Shown here: piece after piece, positions 9,212 through 19,744 of the stretch | Layout of the letters: every line of letters starts with the position of its first letter | Numbering within the stretch: the stretch's first letter is position 1 | Source: Lysobacterales bacterium 66-474 | Lineage (GTDB): Bacteria > Pseudomonadota > Gammaproteobacteria > Xanthomonadales > Rhodanobacteraceae | Assembly (NCBI GenBank): GCA_001899805.1 | Contig: MKWP01000016.1 | Location: 62,001-126,000 of the forward strand | Reading direction: 5' to 3' | DNA: 64,000 bases | Program-made: the position numbers and the translations under genes | The notes under the pieces: model-generated | What the model saw: the letters and a program-made list of their open reading frames with translations, nothing else | Database searches by the model: none | What the model was told of the DNA's origin: nothing

Positions 9212-10693
9212 TCACGTCCGCCAGCGCAGGCTCGCGTGCAACACGCCTTCGCGCAGCTCGAACGACAGCATCATCCGCAGCGCGCGCGCCGCGGCGCCGG
9301 CCAGCGCAAGCCCGAGTCCGGCGTGTCCGGGACCATGCTCGCCCTTGCGCCAGAAGCGTTGGCCGAAATTGGCGAGATCGTCCTGCTGCAATGCCGGTGC
9401 CGCGTTGCGCACGCACACCACACCGTGTCCGCAATGCAACCCGACGGTCGTGCCGGCGGGCGCGTAGGCGACTGCATTGCCGAGCAGGTTGTCGAAGACG
9501 ATTTCGAGCAGCGCGGGATCGGCCGCGACGGTCGCGTCGGCGTCCGGCGTGGATGACGATTCGACGCGCACGCCCCGTCCTTGCGCCGTGTCCTGGTGCC
9601 GCACGCACACCCGCGCCAGCAAGGCCGCCAGCGGCACGGGTTCCGGGCGCGCCGCTTCCAGCCCCGACTGGATGCGCGTCAGCTGCAACAGGGCGGTGAC
9701 GGTCGCTTCCAGTTCCGCGCCGATGCTGCCGACCTCGCCGAGCACGGCGTGCAGGTCGCGCCCGCTGGGATAACGCGTCTCGACCTCCACCAGCGTGCGC
9801 AATTCCGCCAGCCGCGTGCGGAATTCGTGGGCCAGCCCCGACGCGAATTGGCGTTCGCGCGCGAGGCCCTCGTCCATCCGCGCCAGCACTTCATTGAAGC
9901 GCACCACCAGCGGCACCAGTTCGGTGGTGTCGCTGGCCGGCAAACGCCCGCCGGGCGCATCGGGACCGATCCCGGCCATCGCACGATCCAGCACCGCCAC
10001 CGGGCGCAGCCCGCGCCGCACCAGCCACGGCGTCGCCAGCAGCACCAGCAGGCACGCGCCCAGCAGGCTGCCGAGCAGGATGTAATCCAGCGTTCCCAGG
10101 ATTTCGTCGAGCGGACCGCGGTCGAGCGCGTAGTGCAGCGTGCAGGCCGTAGCCGCGGCGTGCGCGCCGTGCGCGCTTTCGCGTTCGGGGTGGAAGCGCA
10201 GCGTCACGACGCGCAATGTGCGACCGGCCAGTTGCGCATCGTCGAAGGTCGGCTCGTCACCCGCCGCCGCATCGGGTGGCACCTCGGCGGTGCGGGCGAT
10301 CACGCGCTTGCCGCAACTGAGCGCGTACCAGCTCGTATCCGCATTGCCGGGGAATACCGCCGTGGCCGCGTCTTCGGCTTCGACGCTGATCCTGCCGCCC
10401 TCGATCTGCACCAACGAAGCCAGCGACTGCGCGCGCGCCAGCAGCGATGCGTCGAAACGTTGCTGCATCTCCGAATCGGCCCGCCAGTCCACGATCTTGG
10501 CGGCGCCGCCCAACGCCACCAGCACCGCCAGCGCCAGCAGCAGCGTCAGGCGTGCGCGCAACGAGAAGGTTTGCTTTTTTTTCCCGGGCCTCAAGTTTCG
10601 CTTCCCCGCATCCGGCCCTGCGGGCGAAAGAAAAAGCGGCGTTCCGCCCCTTCTGCCGCTCGCGGGAGAAGGAAAACATGCGCGGCGTGCCAC
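9212..10693 (-). CDS. Two-component sensor histidine kinase
   Basis: TM, HAMP-like region, FASGLAHEFRTRLAELRTLVEVE (H-box), DNLLGNAVAYAPAGTTV (N-box), GLGLALAGAAARAL (G-box). GTG start; the N-terminal ~35 codons appear repeat-derived. Confidence 0.88.
   Translation of the reverse strand: MARRACFPSPASGRRGGTPLFLSPAGPDAGKRNLRPGKKKQTFSLRARLTLLLALAVLVALGGAAKIVDWRADSEMQQRFDASLLARAQSLASLVQIEGGRISVEAEDAATAVFPGNADTSWYALSCGKRVIARTAEVPPDAAAGDEPTFDDAQLAGRTLRVVTLRFHPERESAHGAHAAATACTLHYALDRGPLDEILGTLDYILLGSLLGACLLVLLATPWLVRRGLRPVAVLDRAMAGIGPDAPGGRLPASDTTELVPLVVRFNEVLARMDEGLARERQFASGLAHEFRTRLAELRTLVEVETRYPSGRDLHAVLGEVGSIGAELEATVTALLQLTRIQSGLEAARPEPVPLAALLARVCVRHQDTAQGRGVRVESSSTPDADATVAADPALLEIVFDNLLGNAVAYAPAGTTVGLHCGHGVVCVRNAAPALQQDDLANFGQRFWRKGEHGPGHAGLGLALAGAAARALRMMLSFELREGVLHASLRWRT
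10590..10678. repeat. Degenerate REP-like element at the regulator/kinase junction
   Basis: ccttctcccgcgagcggcagaagg...ccgcagggccggatgcggggaagcgaaacttgaggcccggg (minus strand); resembles other CCTCTCCCnnnGGGAGAGG..GGGTGAGGG repeats. Confidence 0.45.
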
Positions 10694-10703
10694 CGCATCA
10701 CGC

Positions 10704-11369
10704 TCATGGAATCAGGTATCCCGCGCCACGCCGGTTCTCGATCAGGTTGCTGCAACCCGCATCGGCCAGCTTGCGGCGCAATCCGAACACCACCACCTCG
10801 ATGCTGCGGTCGGAGGCCTCGCTCTCGCTGCCGGCGATGCGTTCCAGGATTTCCGCGCGCGCAAACACGCGGCCGCGATGCCGCAGCAACAATTCCAGCA
10901 ACGCGAATTCGCGCGGCGTCAGTTGCAACACGCCGCCGTTCGCGGTCACCCGGTGCGCCTGCGGATCGAGCCGCACGCCGGCGCGCTCCAGCACGTCCGC
11001 CTGCGTTTCGGCGGGCCGCCGCGCCAGCGCATGCAGCCGCGCCAGCAATTCCTCGAACGCGAACGGCTTGACCAGGTAATCGTCGGCGCCGGCATTCAGC
11101 GCCTCGACGCGGTCGCCGATCCGGTCGCGCGCGGACAACACCAGCACTCGCGGACGCGCGCCGCCCGCGGGCAACGCGCGCAGCACGCCGAAGCCGTCCA
11201 GCCGAGGCAAGCCGAGATCGAGCACCACGAAATCGTAGCCGTACCCGGCCAGGAACCCGTTGGCCTCCACCCCGTCGCCGGCGACGTCCACCGTGAAGCC
11301 GGCCGCGCGCAGGCCGCGCGCGAGCGTGCCGCGCAGGCGTTCCGAATCCTCGACCAGCAGCAGCTTCAT
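10704..11369 (-). CDS. OmpR-family response regulator (PmrA/QseB-like)
   Basis: MKLLLVEDSERLRGTLARGLRAAGFTVDVAGDG...YDFVVLDLGLPRLDGFGVL...NAGADDYLVKPFAFEELLARLHAL + winged-helix C-terminus. Confidence 0.93.
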   Translation of the reverse strand: MKLLLVEDSERLRGTLARGLRAAGFTVDVAGDGVEANGFLAGYGYDFVVLDLGLPRLDGFGVLRALPAGGARPRVLVLSARDRIGDRVEALNAGADDYLVKPFAFEELLARLHALARRPAETQADVLERAGVRLDPQAHRVTANGGVLQLTPREFALLELLLRHRGRVFARAEILERIAGSESEASDRSIEVVVFGLRRKLADAGCSNLIENRRGAGYLIP

Positions 11370-11425
11370 GCACGATGCTCCGACGCCGTTGTGCGAAACG
11401 TAGCAGCGTGCTTGGCCGGGAGCCA

Positions 11426-11452
11426 CTAAGCAAATCCCAAGCAGCCACAAAG
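11426..11452. promoter_or_regulatory. Three tandem half-sites at 11-bp period (CTAAG/CCAAG/CAAAG), candidate response-regulator site
   Basis: CTAAG 11426-11430, CCAAG 11437-11441, CAAAG 11448-11452, between the divergent regulator and PepSY genes. Confidence 0.45.
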
Positions 11453-11510
11453 CGACGGCGAAGGTTGGTGGCCGATGATGCTGCCTCGGCCCACGCAAGG
11501 AGTTTGCAAC

Positions 11511-12053
11511 ATGAATCACGCACTGGCACGAACCATCGCCGCAACGCTCGCGGCGTGCGCGGCCACCGCCGCCATGGCCGGCACCATCGATTCCGGCGAC
11601 CGCCTGGAAATGGCGGCGGTGCTGCAGGCGCCGATCTCGCCCACCAGGGCCGTGCGGATCGCCGAAAGCGGCGGCGGCCGTGCCTACGGCTACGGCATGG
11701 AAGCCACCCGCCGCGGGCATTGGTACGAAGTCGACGTGCTGCGCGGCAATGCCAGGCTCGAGCTGCGCATCGACGCGAACACCGGCAAGCTGATCGGCAG
11801 CGGCGCGGCGCGCGGCGAGGATGCGCGAGGCGTGCACGCACTCGACGGCAGCAAGCTCGGCTTCGGCGAGGCGATCGCGCAAGCCGAGCGCATGGGCGGC
11901 GGCCCGGCGCTGGAGGCCAGTGCGGCAGGCCGCGGTGCCCAAGCCCATGTCGACGTGGACATCATCCAGGATCACGGCCAACGCATCGCGCACTATCGGG
12001 TGTCGATGCAGCATGGCGAGTTCCACACCGTCATGACCGGCACCGATTCCTGA
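11511..12053 (+). CDS. Secreted PepSY-domain protein
   Basis: Signal peptide; ARLELRIDANTGKLIGSG and GQRIAHYRVSMQHGEFHTVMTG PepSY-like segments; ATG at 11511 after aaggag. Confidence 0.8.
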   Translation: MNHALARTIAATLAACAATAAMAGTIDSGDRLEMAAVLQAPISPTRAVRIAESGGGRAYGYGMEATRRGHWYEVDVLRGNARLELRIDANTGKLIGSGAARGEDARGVHALDGSKLGFGEAIAQAERMGGGPALEASAAGRGAQAHVDVDIIQDHGQRIAHYRVSMQHGEFHTVMTGTDS

Positions 12054-12115
12054 CCTGAACGGAGCAGGTAGCTGCCGCGCGGCATTGCCGCCTGCGGCAG
12101 GCCTGCAAGGTTCGC

Positions 12116-12142
12116 GAAAGCCACGACTAAGAAGGCGCTAAG
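12116..12142. promoter_or_regulatory. Candidate response-regulator site upstream of PAP2 gene (GAAAG/CTAAG/CTAAG, 11-bp period)
   Basis: GAAAG 12116-12120, CTAAG 12127-12131, CTAAG 12138-12142. Confidence 0.45.
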
Positions 12143-12180
12143 CGAGTGCGGTCATAAATGTCGTTCATCGCATCCGGACG

Positions 12181-12834
12181 ATGGACGACATGCGTTCCGA
12201 TTCCTGCATGCGGCGATTCGCCGCCTTGCTCCTGCTCTGCGTTTGCGCGGCGGCTCCGCTGCGCGCGGCGTTGGCGGCGAGCGGCCCCTTCGGCATCGAC
12301 CATCGCATCGCCTACGACAACAGCGGCATCTGGGCGCGCGGCAACCAGAAGGCACTGATGGGCGCGACCATCCTGACCGTGGTGGGCGGCTCGCTCGCGC
12401 TCGGCGACCAGGACAAGCTGGGCGACACGTTCTGGCGTTCGCTGGACTCGATGGCGGTGTCATCGGCGATCGCGCAGGGCGCGAAATGGACCTTCCAGCG
12501 CGAACGCCCGTCGCAAACCAACGACCCGAATCAGTTCTTCCGTGGCTTCAAATACCAGAGTTTCCCGAGCGGCGAAGTGACCGCGATCGCGGGCGCCGTC
12601 ACCCCGTTCGTGGTGGCGTACGGCCACGACCATCCCGCGGTGTACGCGTTGGAACTGCTGCCGCTGTACGACGCCGTCGCGCGCGTCAAGACGCGCGGCC
12701 ACTGGCAGAGCGACGTGCTGGCCGGCTGGGCCATCGGCACGGCCGTCGGCATCTGGGCCGCGCGCCGCGACTCGCCATTGATCCTCGGCTGGCTGCCCGG
12801 CGGCTTCCAGGTCGGTTTCATCCACCGCTTCTGA
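12181..12834 (+). CDS. PAP2-family phosphatase
   Basis: KWTFQRERPSQTNDPNQFF, SFPSGEVTAIAGAV and RVKTRGHWQSDVLAGWAIG correspond to the KxxxxxxRP / PSGH-like / SRxxxxxHxxxD motifs, although the PSGH His is Glu here. Confidence 0.85.
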   Translation: MDDMRSDSCMRRFAALLLLCVCAAAPLRAALAASGPFGIDHRIAYDNSGIWARGNQKALMGATILTVVGGSLALGDQDKLGDTFWRSLDSMAVSSAIAQGAKWTFQRERPSQTNDPNQFFRGFKYQSFPSGEVTAIAGAVTPFVVAYGHDHPAVYALELLPLYDAVARVKTRGHWQSDVLAGWAIGTAVGIWAARRDSPLILGWLPGGFQVGFIHRF

Positions 12835-12906
12835 GCGCGCGGCCGCATCGGCCGTGGATCCCGCGGAAATGCGCACCGGCCACCCGCGATTTCGATTCGT
12901 GCCGAC

Positions 12907-14010
12907 ATGACCTCACGATCCGCCTTGAATTTCTCGACCGGCATCGAGGATGTCCGCCGCCGCGTCACCGCACGCATGATGCGTGGCGTGTTTCGCGCGG
13001 GCAGCGTGGGCGGCGCACGGCTGCCGCGCACGGGCATCCACCGGGTCCTGATTTGCCGCAGCGTGCATACCCTCGGCGATTCGCTGACCCTGACGCCGTT
13101 GCTGGCCGAACTCGCCGAGGTCTATCCCGGCGCGGAAGTGGACATCGTGTCCCGCTGCCCGACTGCGGACGTCCTGTTCGAGGCGTTTCCCAACGTACGC
13201 AACGTCCTTCGCATTCCACGCCATGCAGCCGGGCACCTTCTGGCGACCGCGCGTACCTTGCACGCGATGCGCCGCGCGCACTACGACCTCGTGATCGATC
13301 CCGATCCCCAATCGCAATCGGGGCGCTTGCTGGCCCTGTCCGCGCGCGCCAGGTTTTCGCTGGGGTATGTCGGCCCGAAGAAAAGCGGCACGCTCACGCA
13401 CGGCGTGGCGATTCCCGCCGAGCTTCACCACAAGGCCATGACGCCGGTCTATCTGCTGCGCAGCGCAACGGGAGAAGACCCGGCGGCACGCCCGTACCCG
13501 CAGCCAAGCCTGGTGCTGACGGATGCAGAGCTGGCATGCGGACGCGGCACGCTGGGCCGCCTGGCCCCGGTCGCGGACGATCCGCCTGGCGGGTGCCGTC
13601 CCCGCATCGGCATTTTCGCCAACGCGACCCGCAACAAGTTGCTGGCGGGCGATTGGTGGCAGGCGTTCATCGAAGCCTTGCGTGCCGAAGTGCCCCGCGG
13701 CCGCATCGTGGAAATCCTGCCGGCGTTCGGCAAGTCGATGCTGGAGGATCATTTCCCCTGCTTCTACTCCAGCGACGTGCGCAAGATGGCAGCCGTGATT
13801 GCAAACATGGACGCGTTCGTGAGTGCCGATTGTGGCGTGATGCACCTGGCCTGGGCCACCGGCACCCCTACCGTCGGGCTGTTCAACGTCACCAATCCGG
13901 TCGAATGGGGGCCGTTCGGTCCACGCATGGGCGCCTTGCCGCTGGACGAAGCGACGCCCGCCGAAATCGCGCAGCGGACCGTGGCAAGGCTCGCGCTGCC
14001 GCGCGCATAG
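12907..14010 (+). CDS. Glycosyltransferase family 9 (heptosyltransferase-like)
   Basis: VLICRSVHTLGDSLTLTPLLAELAEVYPGAEVDIV; AFVSADCGVMHLAWATGTPTVGLFNVTNPVEWGPFG. Confidence 0.88.
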   Translation: MTSRSALNFSTGIEDVRRRVTARMMRGVFRAGSVGGARLPRTGIHRVLICRSVHTLGDSLTLTPLLAELAEVYPGAEVDIVSRCPTADVLFEAFPNVRNVLRIPRHAAGHLLATARTLHAMRRAHYDLVIDPDPQSQSGRLLALSARARFSLGYVGPKKSGTLTHGVAIPAELHHKAMTPVYLLRSATGEDPAARPYPQPSLVLTDAELACGRGTLGRLAPVADDPPGGCRPRIGIFANATRNKLLAGDWWQAFIEALRAEVPRGRIVEILPAFGKSMLEDHFPCFYSSDVRKMAAVIANMDAFVSADCGVMHLAWATGTPTVGLFNVTNPVEWGPFGPRMGALPLDEATPAEIAQRTVARLALPRA

Positions 14011-14014
14011 CCCC

Positions 14015-14028
14015 ATCCGCAACGCGGA

Positions 14029-14029
<1 letters not shown>
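14015..14029. terminator. Small hairpin between convergent GT9 and icd genes
   Basis: ATCCGC-AAC-GCGGAT; 6-bp stem, 3-nt loop, no T-tract. Confidence 0.3.
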
Positions 14030-16365
<2,336 letters not shown>

Positions 16366-16375
16366 TCATTGCAGC

Positions 16376-17521
16376 ATGCATCTTCCTTCCATCATGTTCG
16401 CGCTGCTGCTCGTCTGCACATGCGCGACCGCGCGAACCACGGCATCGGCCGCAGACACCACCAGTCCTGCGCCCACCACAACATCCGACGTGCCCGCGCC
16501 CGCCTCGTCGGTCACCATCCTGCAGGCCATCAACGTGACCGGCGTGGTGCCGGGCCCCGGTTTGTGGAAGGTCACGCACGGCGATCATGTGCTGTGGATC
16601 CTCGGCGTCGTGCCGACGCTGCCGGCCGGGATCGAGTGGCGCTCCAGCCAGGTCGCGCAAACCATCGCCGCCTCGCAGGCCGTGTTGGCGTCGCCCGGGG
16701 TCGAGCTGAAGGTCGATACCAACTGGTTCGGCAAACTGTTCCTGTTGCCGTCGATCTATCGTGCGCAACGCAATCCCGACGGCAAGACCCTGCAAGACGT
16801 GTTGCCGGCACCGATGTACGCGCGCTGGGAAACCGCGAAGCAGCATTACTTCGGCGACGACCGCGGCGTCGAACGCTACCTGCCGATCCTCGCAGCCTCC
16901 AGATTGATGAAGGAGGCGCAGAAGGCCAACAACCTGCGCGGCGACGGCGAAATCACCGACCGCGTGGCCGCGCTCGCGCAACAGCACGGCGTTGCCGTGG
17001 TGAAACCGGAAACCACGCTGGAAATCAGGGAACCGCGCCAGGCGGTGAAGGCGTTCGCGGCGTCGGGGCCGGACGGCATCGCCTGCCTCGGACTGGTGCT
17101 GGACGCGGTCGAACACGAATTGCCGAACTTCCGCGCGCGCGCCAACGCCTGGGCCACCGGCGACATCGAAACCCTGCGCAAGGTACCGGAAAGCGCCTAC
17201 CGCGAGACGTGCCAATCCGCAATCACCGGCGCGGGCTTTGCCAAGGCACTCGGCATCGACAACCTGCCCGCGCGCGTCGAAGGCGCGTGGCTGGCCGCCG
17301 CGGACGCCGCGCTGGCGACGAACCGGCAGAGCTTCGCGGTGCTGCCGATGCACGACCTGCTCGACCCGCACGGCTATCTCGCCGCACTGCAGGCGCGCGG
17401 CTACACCGTGGAGGCGCCCGATGCCGAACCGGCGGACGATCCCGCCCCGGCTTCCAGCATGTCGCCGGCCGACGGCGCGGCGATCCCCGCATCCGCGGCT
17501 TCGACGCATTCGCGCGACTAG
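16376..17521 (+). CDS. TraB/GumN family protein
   Basis: Signal peptide; GLWKVTHGDHVLWILGVVPTLPAGIEWRSSQVAQTIAASQAVL is typical of GumN/TraB. ATG at 16376. Confidence 0.85.
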   Translation: MHLPSIMFALLLVCTCATARTTASAADTTSPAPTTTSDVPAPASSVTILQAINVTGVVPGPGLWKVTHGDHVLWILGVVPTLPAGIEWRSSQVAQTIAASQAVLASPGVELKVDTNWFGKLFLLPSIYRAQRNPDGKTLQDVLPAPMYARWETAKQHYFGDDRGVERYLPILAASRLMKEAQKANNLRGDGEITDRVAALAQQHGVAVVKPETTLEIREPRQAVKAFAASGPDGIACLGLVLDAVEHELPNFRARANAWATGDIETLRKVPESAYRETCQSAITGAGFAKALGIDNLPARVEGAWLAAADAALATNRQSFAVLPMHDLLDPHGYLAALQARGYTVEAPDAEPADDPAPASSMSPADGAAIPASAASTHSRD

Positions 17522-17534
17522 GACCTGTCGCGCA

Positions 17535-18113
17535 ATGCTCGTCCTCTTCCACAAACCGTTCAACGTGCTGTGCCAGTTCACCGACCGCAGCGCGACGCCG
17601 CGACGCACGCTGGCGGAATTCGGCTTGCCGCCGAACGTCTATCCGGCAGGCAGGCTCGACTTCGATTCCGAAGGTTTGTTGCTGCTGACCGACGACGGCG
17701 CGCTGGCGCACCGCATCACCGATCCGCGCCACAAGCTGGCGAAAACCTACCTGGCGCAAGTGGAGGGCACGCCGACTGCGACCGCCCTGCAACGCCTGCG
17801 CAGCGGGGTCGATCTGAAGGACGGCACCACGCTGCCGGCCGAAGCGCGTCCTCTGGAACGCGCGCCCGAGTGGCTGGGACCGCGCGACCCGCCGGTGCGC
17901 TTCCGCAAGACGGTGCCGGATGCATGGATCGAACTGACGATCCGCGAAGGCCGCAACCGCCAGGTGCGGCGCATGACCGCAGCGGTGGGCCTGCCGACGT
18001 TGCGGCTGGTGCGCGTCCGGGTCGGTGACTGTTCGCTCGATGATCTCGCACCCGGTGCGCACCGCATCATCGAATCGCAAGCCAGGCGTCATCCACGAGG
18101 AACACCGCGATGA
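17535..18113 (+). CDS. rluE: rRNA pseudouridine synthase (RluE-like, RsuA family)
   Basis: MLVLFHKPFNVLCQFTD...VYPAGRLDFDSEGLLLLTDDGALAHRITDPRHKLAKTYLAQVEG...REGRNRQVRRMTAAVGLPTLRLVRVRVG. Confidence 0.9.
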   Translation: MLVLFHKPFNVLCQFTDRSATPRRTLAEFGLPPNVYPAGRLDFDSEGLLLLTDDGALAHRITDPRHKLAKTYLAQVEGTPTATALQRLRSGVDLKDGTTLPAEARPLERAPEWLGPRDPPVRFRKTVPDAWIELTIREGRNRQVRRMTAAVGLPTLRLVRVRVGDCSLDDLAPGAHRIIESQARRHPRGTPR

Positions 18114-18883
18114 ACTTCAAGGATCATTTTTCCAACCACGCCGATTTGTATGCGAAGGCACGGCCGCACTATCCGGAGGCACTGTTCGACTGGCTCGCGG
18201 CCGAAGCGCCCGCGCGCGGGTGTGCGTGGGACGCTGGCTGCGGCAACGGGCAAGCGGGCATCGCGCTGGCGCAACGTTTCGAACGCGTCATCGCAACCGA
18301 CCCGAGCGAGCAGCAACTCGCCAAGGCCGCCGCACATCCGCGCATCGAATACCGCAACGAGCCGCGGAATTTTTCCGCGGGGGATGGCGCCGGATATCAC
18401 ACGAGCATCGACACGGATTCCATCGATGCCGTCACCGTCGCGCAGGCACTGCACTGGTTCGACCTGCCCGCCTTCATCGCGGAAGTGCGCCGCGTCGCCA
18501 AACCCGGCGCGTTGTTCGCCGCATGGTGCTACGCCCATTGCAACGTGACGCCGGCTGTCGACACCGTGGTCGCGCACTTGTACGACGACGTCCTCGGCGC
18601 TTACTGGTCGTCCGAGCGCAAGCTGGTGGATGAAGGCTACGCTTCGCTGGACATTCCATTCGCGCCCGTCGCGGCGCCGGCATTCGAAATGCGTGTCGAC
18701 TGGACGGCCCGGCAACTGCTTGCCTACCTCGCTTCATGGTCGGCGGCGCAGAAGTACCTCAAGACCACGGGCCGCGACGCGATCGCCGCGATCACGGATG
18801 AACTGCTGGCGGCCTGGCACGATCCGGAACACGTGCGGCGGGTGCACTGGACGCTCGCCATGCGCGCGGGACGCGTCGAATAA
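18110..18883 (+). CDS. Class I SAM-dependent methyltransferase
   Basis: AWDAGCGNGQAGIALAQRFERVIATDPSEQQL; starts within the preceding stop (4-bp overlap). Confidence 0.88.
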   Translation: MNFKDHFSNHADLYAKARPHYPEALFDWLAAEAPARGCAWDAGCGNGQAGIALAQRFERVIATDPSEQQLAKAAAHPRIEYRNEPRNFSAGDGAGYHTSIDTDSIDAVTVAQALHWFDLPAFIAEVRRVAKPGALFAAWCYAHCNVTPAVDTVVAHLYDDVLGAYWSSERKLVDEGYASLDIPFAPVAAPAFEMRVDWTARQLLAYLASWSAAQKYLKTTGRDAIAAITDELLAAWHDPEHVRRVHWTLAMRAGRVE

Positions 18884-18886
18884 AAG

Positions 18887-19678
18887 CTAAGGAGGCAACC
18901 CGAAAAACGCGCGGGCATTGGCTGTCGTTTGCGTTGCGGTCACTTCCAATGTTTCGCCGCGCAAGCCGGCAACCACTTCGCAAATGTGCGCGAGGTACAT
19001 CGGCTCGTTGCGCCGGTGCGGGGGCTGCGGACGGATGTCGCGCGGCAACAGGTAGGGGGCGTCGGTCTCCAGCATCAACCGGTTCGCGGGGATTTCACGC
19101 ACCAGTTCGCGCAGGTGCACGCCGCGGCGTTCGTCGCAAACCCAGCCGGTGATGCCGACGTGGCAATCAAGGTCGAGGTAATCGAACAACGCGCGGCGCT
19201 GGTCGGTGAAGCAATGCACCACGACCGCGGGCACCTGGTCGCGTGCGGCTTTCAGCAGCGCGAGGAAATCCTCGTGCGCATCGCGCTGGTGCAGGAACAG
19301 CGGCATCCGCAGCTCGACCGCGATCGCGAGTTGCTTCTCGAACGCCGCGCGCTGCGCGGGGCGCGGCGACAGGTCGCGGAAATAATCGAGCCCGGTTTCA
19401 CCGATCGCGACCACCTCGGGTTCGCGTGCCAGCGCGCGCAGCAGCGCATCCGTTTCCGCACCGTAATCGCCGGCATGGTGCGGATGCACGCCGGCCGTCG
19501 CATGCAGCGTGCCGGGGTGCTCGCGCGCCAGTGCCAGCGCGTGCTCGCTGCCCACGCGCGAGGCGCCGGTCACGACCATGCGTGCCACGCCGGCCTTGCG
19601 CGCGCGTTCCAGCACCGCGTCGAAATCGCGGCGGAAGGATTCGTGGGTGAGGTTGGCGCCGATGTCGATCAGTTGCAT
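18887..19678 (-). CDS. tatD: TatD family metal-dependent hydrolase
   Basis: MQLIDIGANLTHESFRRDFDAVLERARKAGV...AIGETGLDYFRDLSP...LMLETDAPYLLPRDI. Confidence 0.93.
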   Translation of the reverse strand: MQLIDIGANLTHESFRRDFDAVLERARKAGVARMVVTGASRVGSEHALALAREHPGTLHATAGVHPHHAGDYGAETDALLRALAREPEVVAIGETGLDYFRDLSPRPAQRAAFEKQLAIAVELRMPLFLHQRDAHEDFLALLKAARDQVPAVVVHCFTDQRRALFDYLDLDCHVGITGWVCDERRGVHLRELVREIPANRLMLETDAPYLLPRDIRPQPPHRRNEPMYLAHICEVVAGLRGETLEVTATQTTANARAFFGLPP

Positions 19679-19744
19679 GCGGCCATTTTACGTGAGGTTG
19701 TCGCCGCGACCGGAGGTTGTCGGATGCCCGCCTACAATGCCGCG

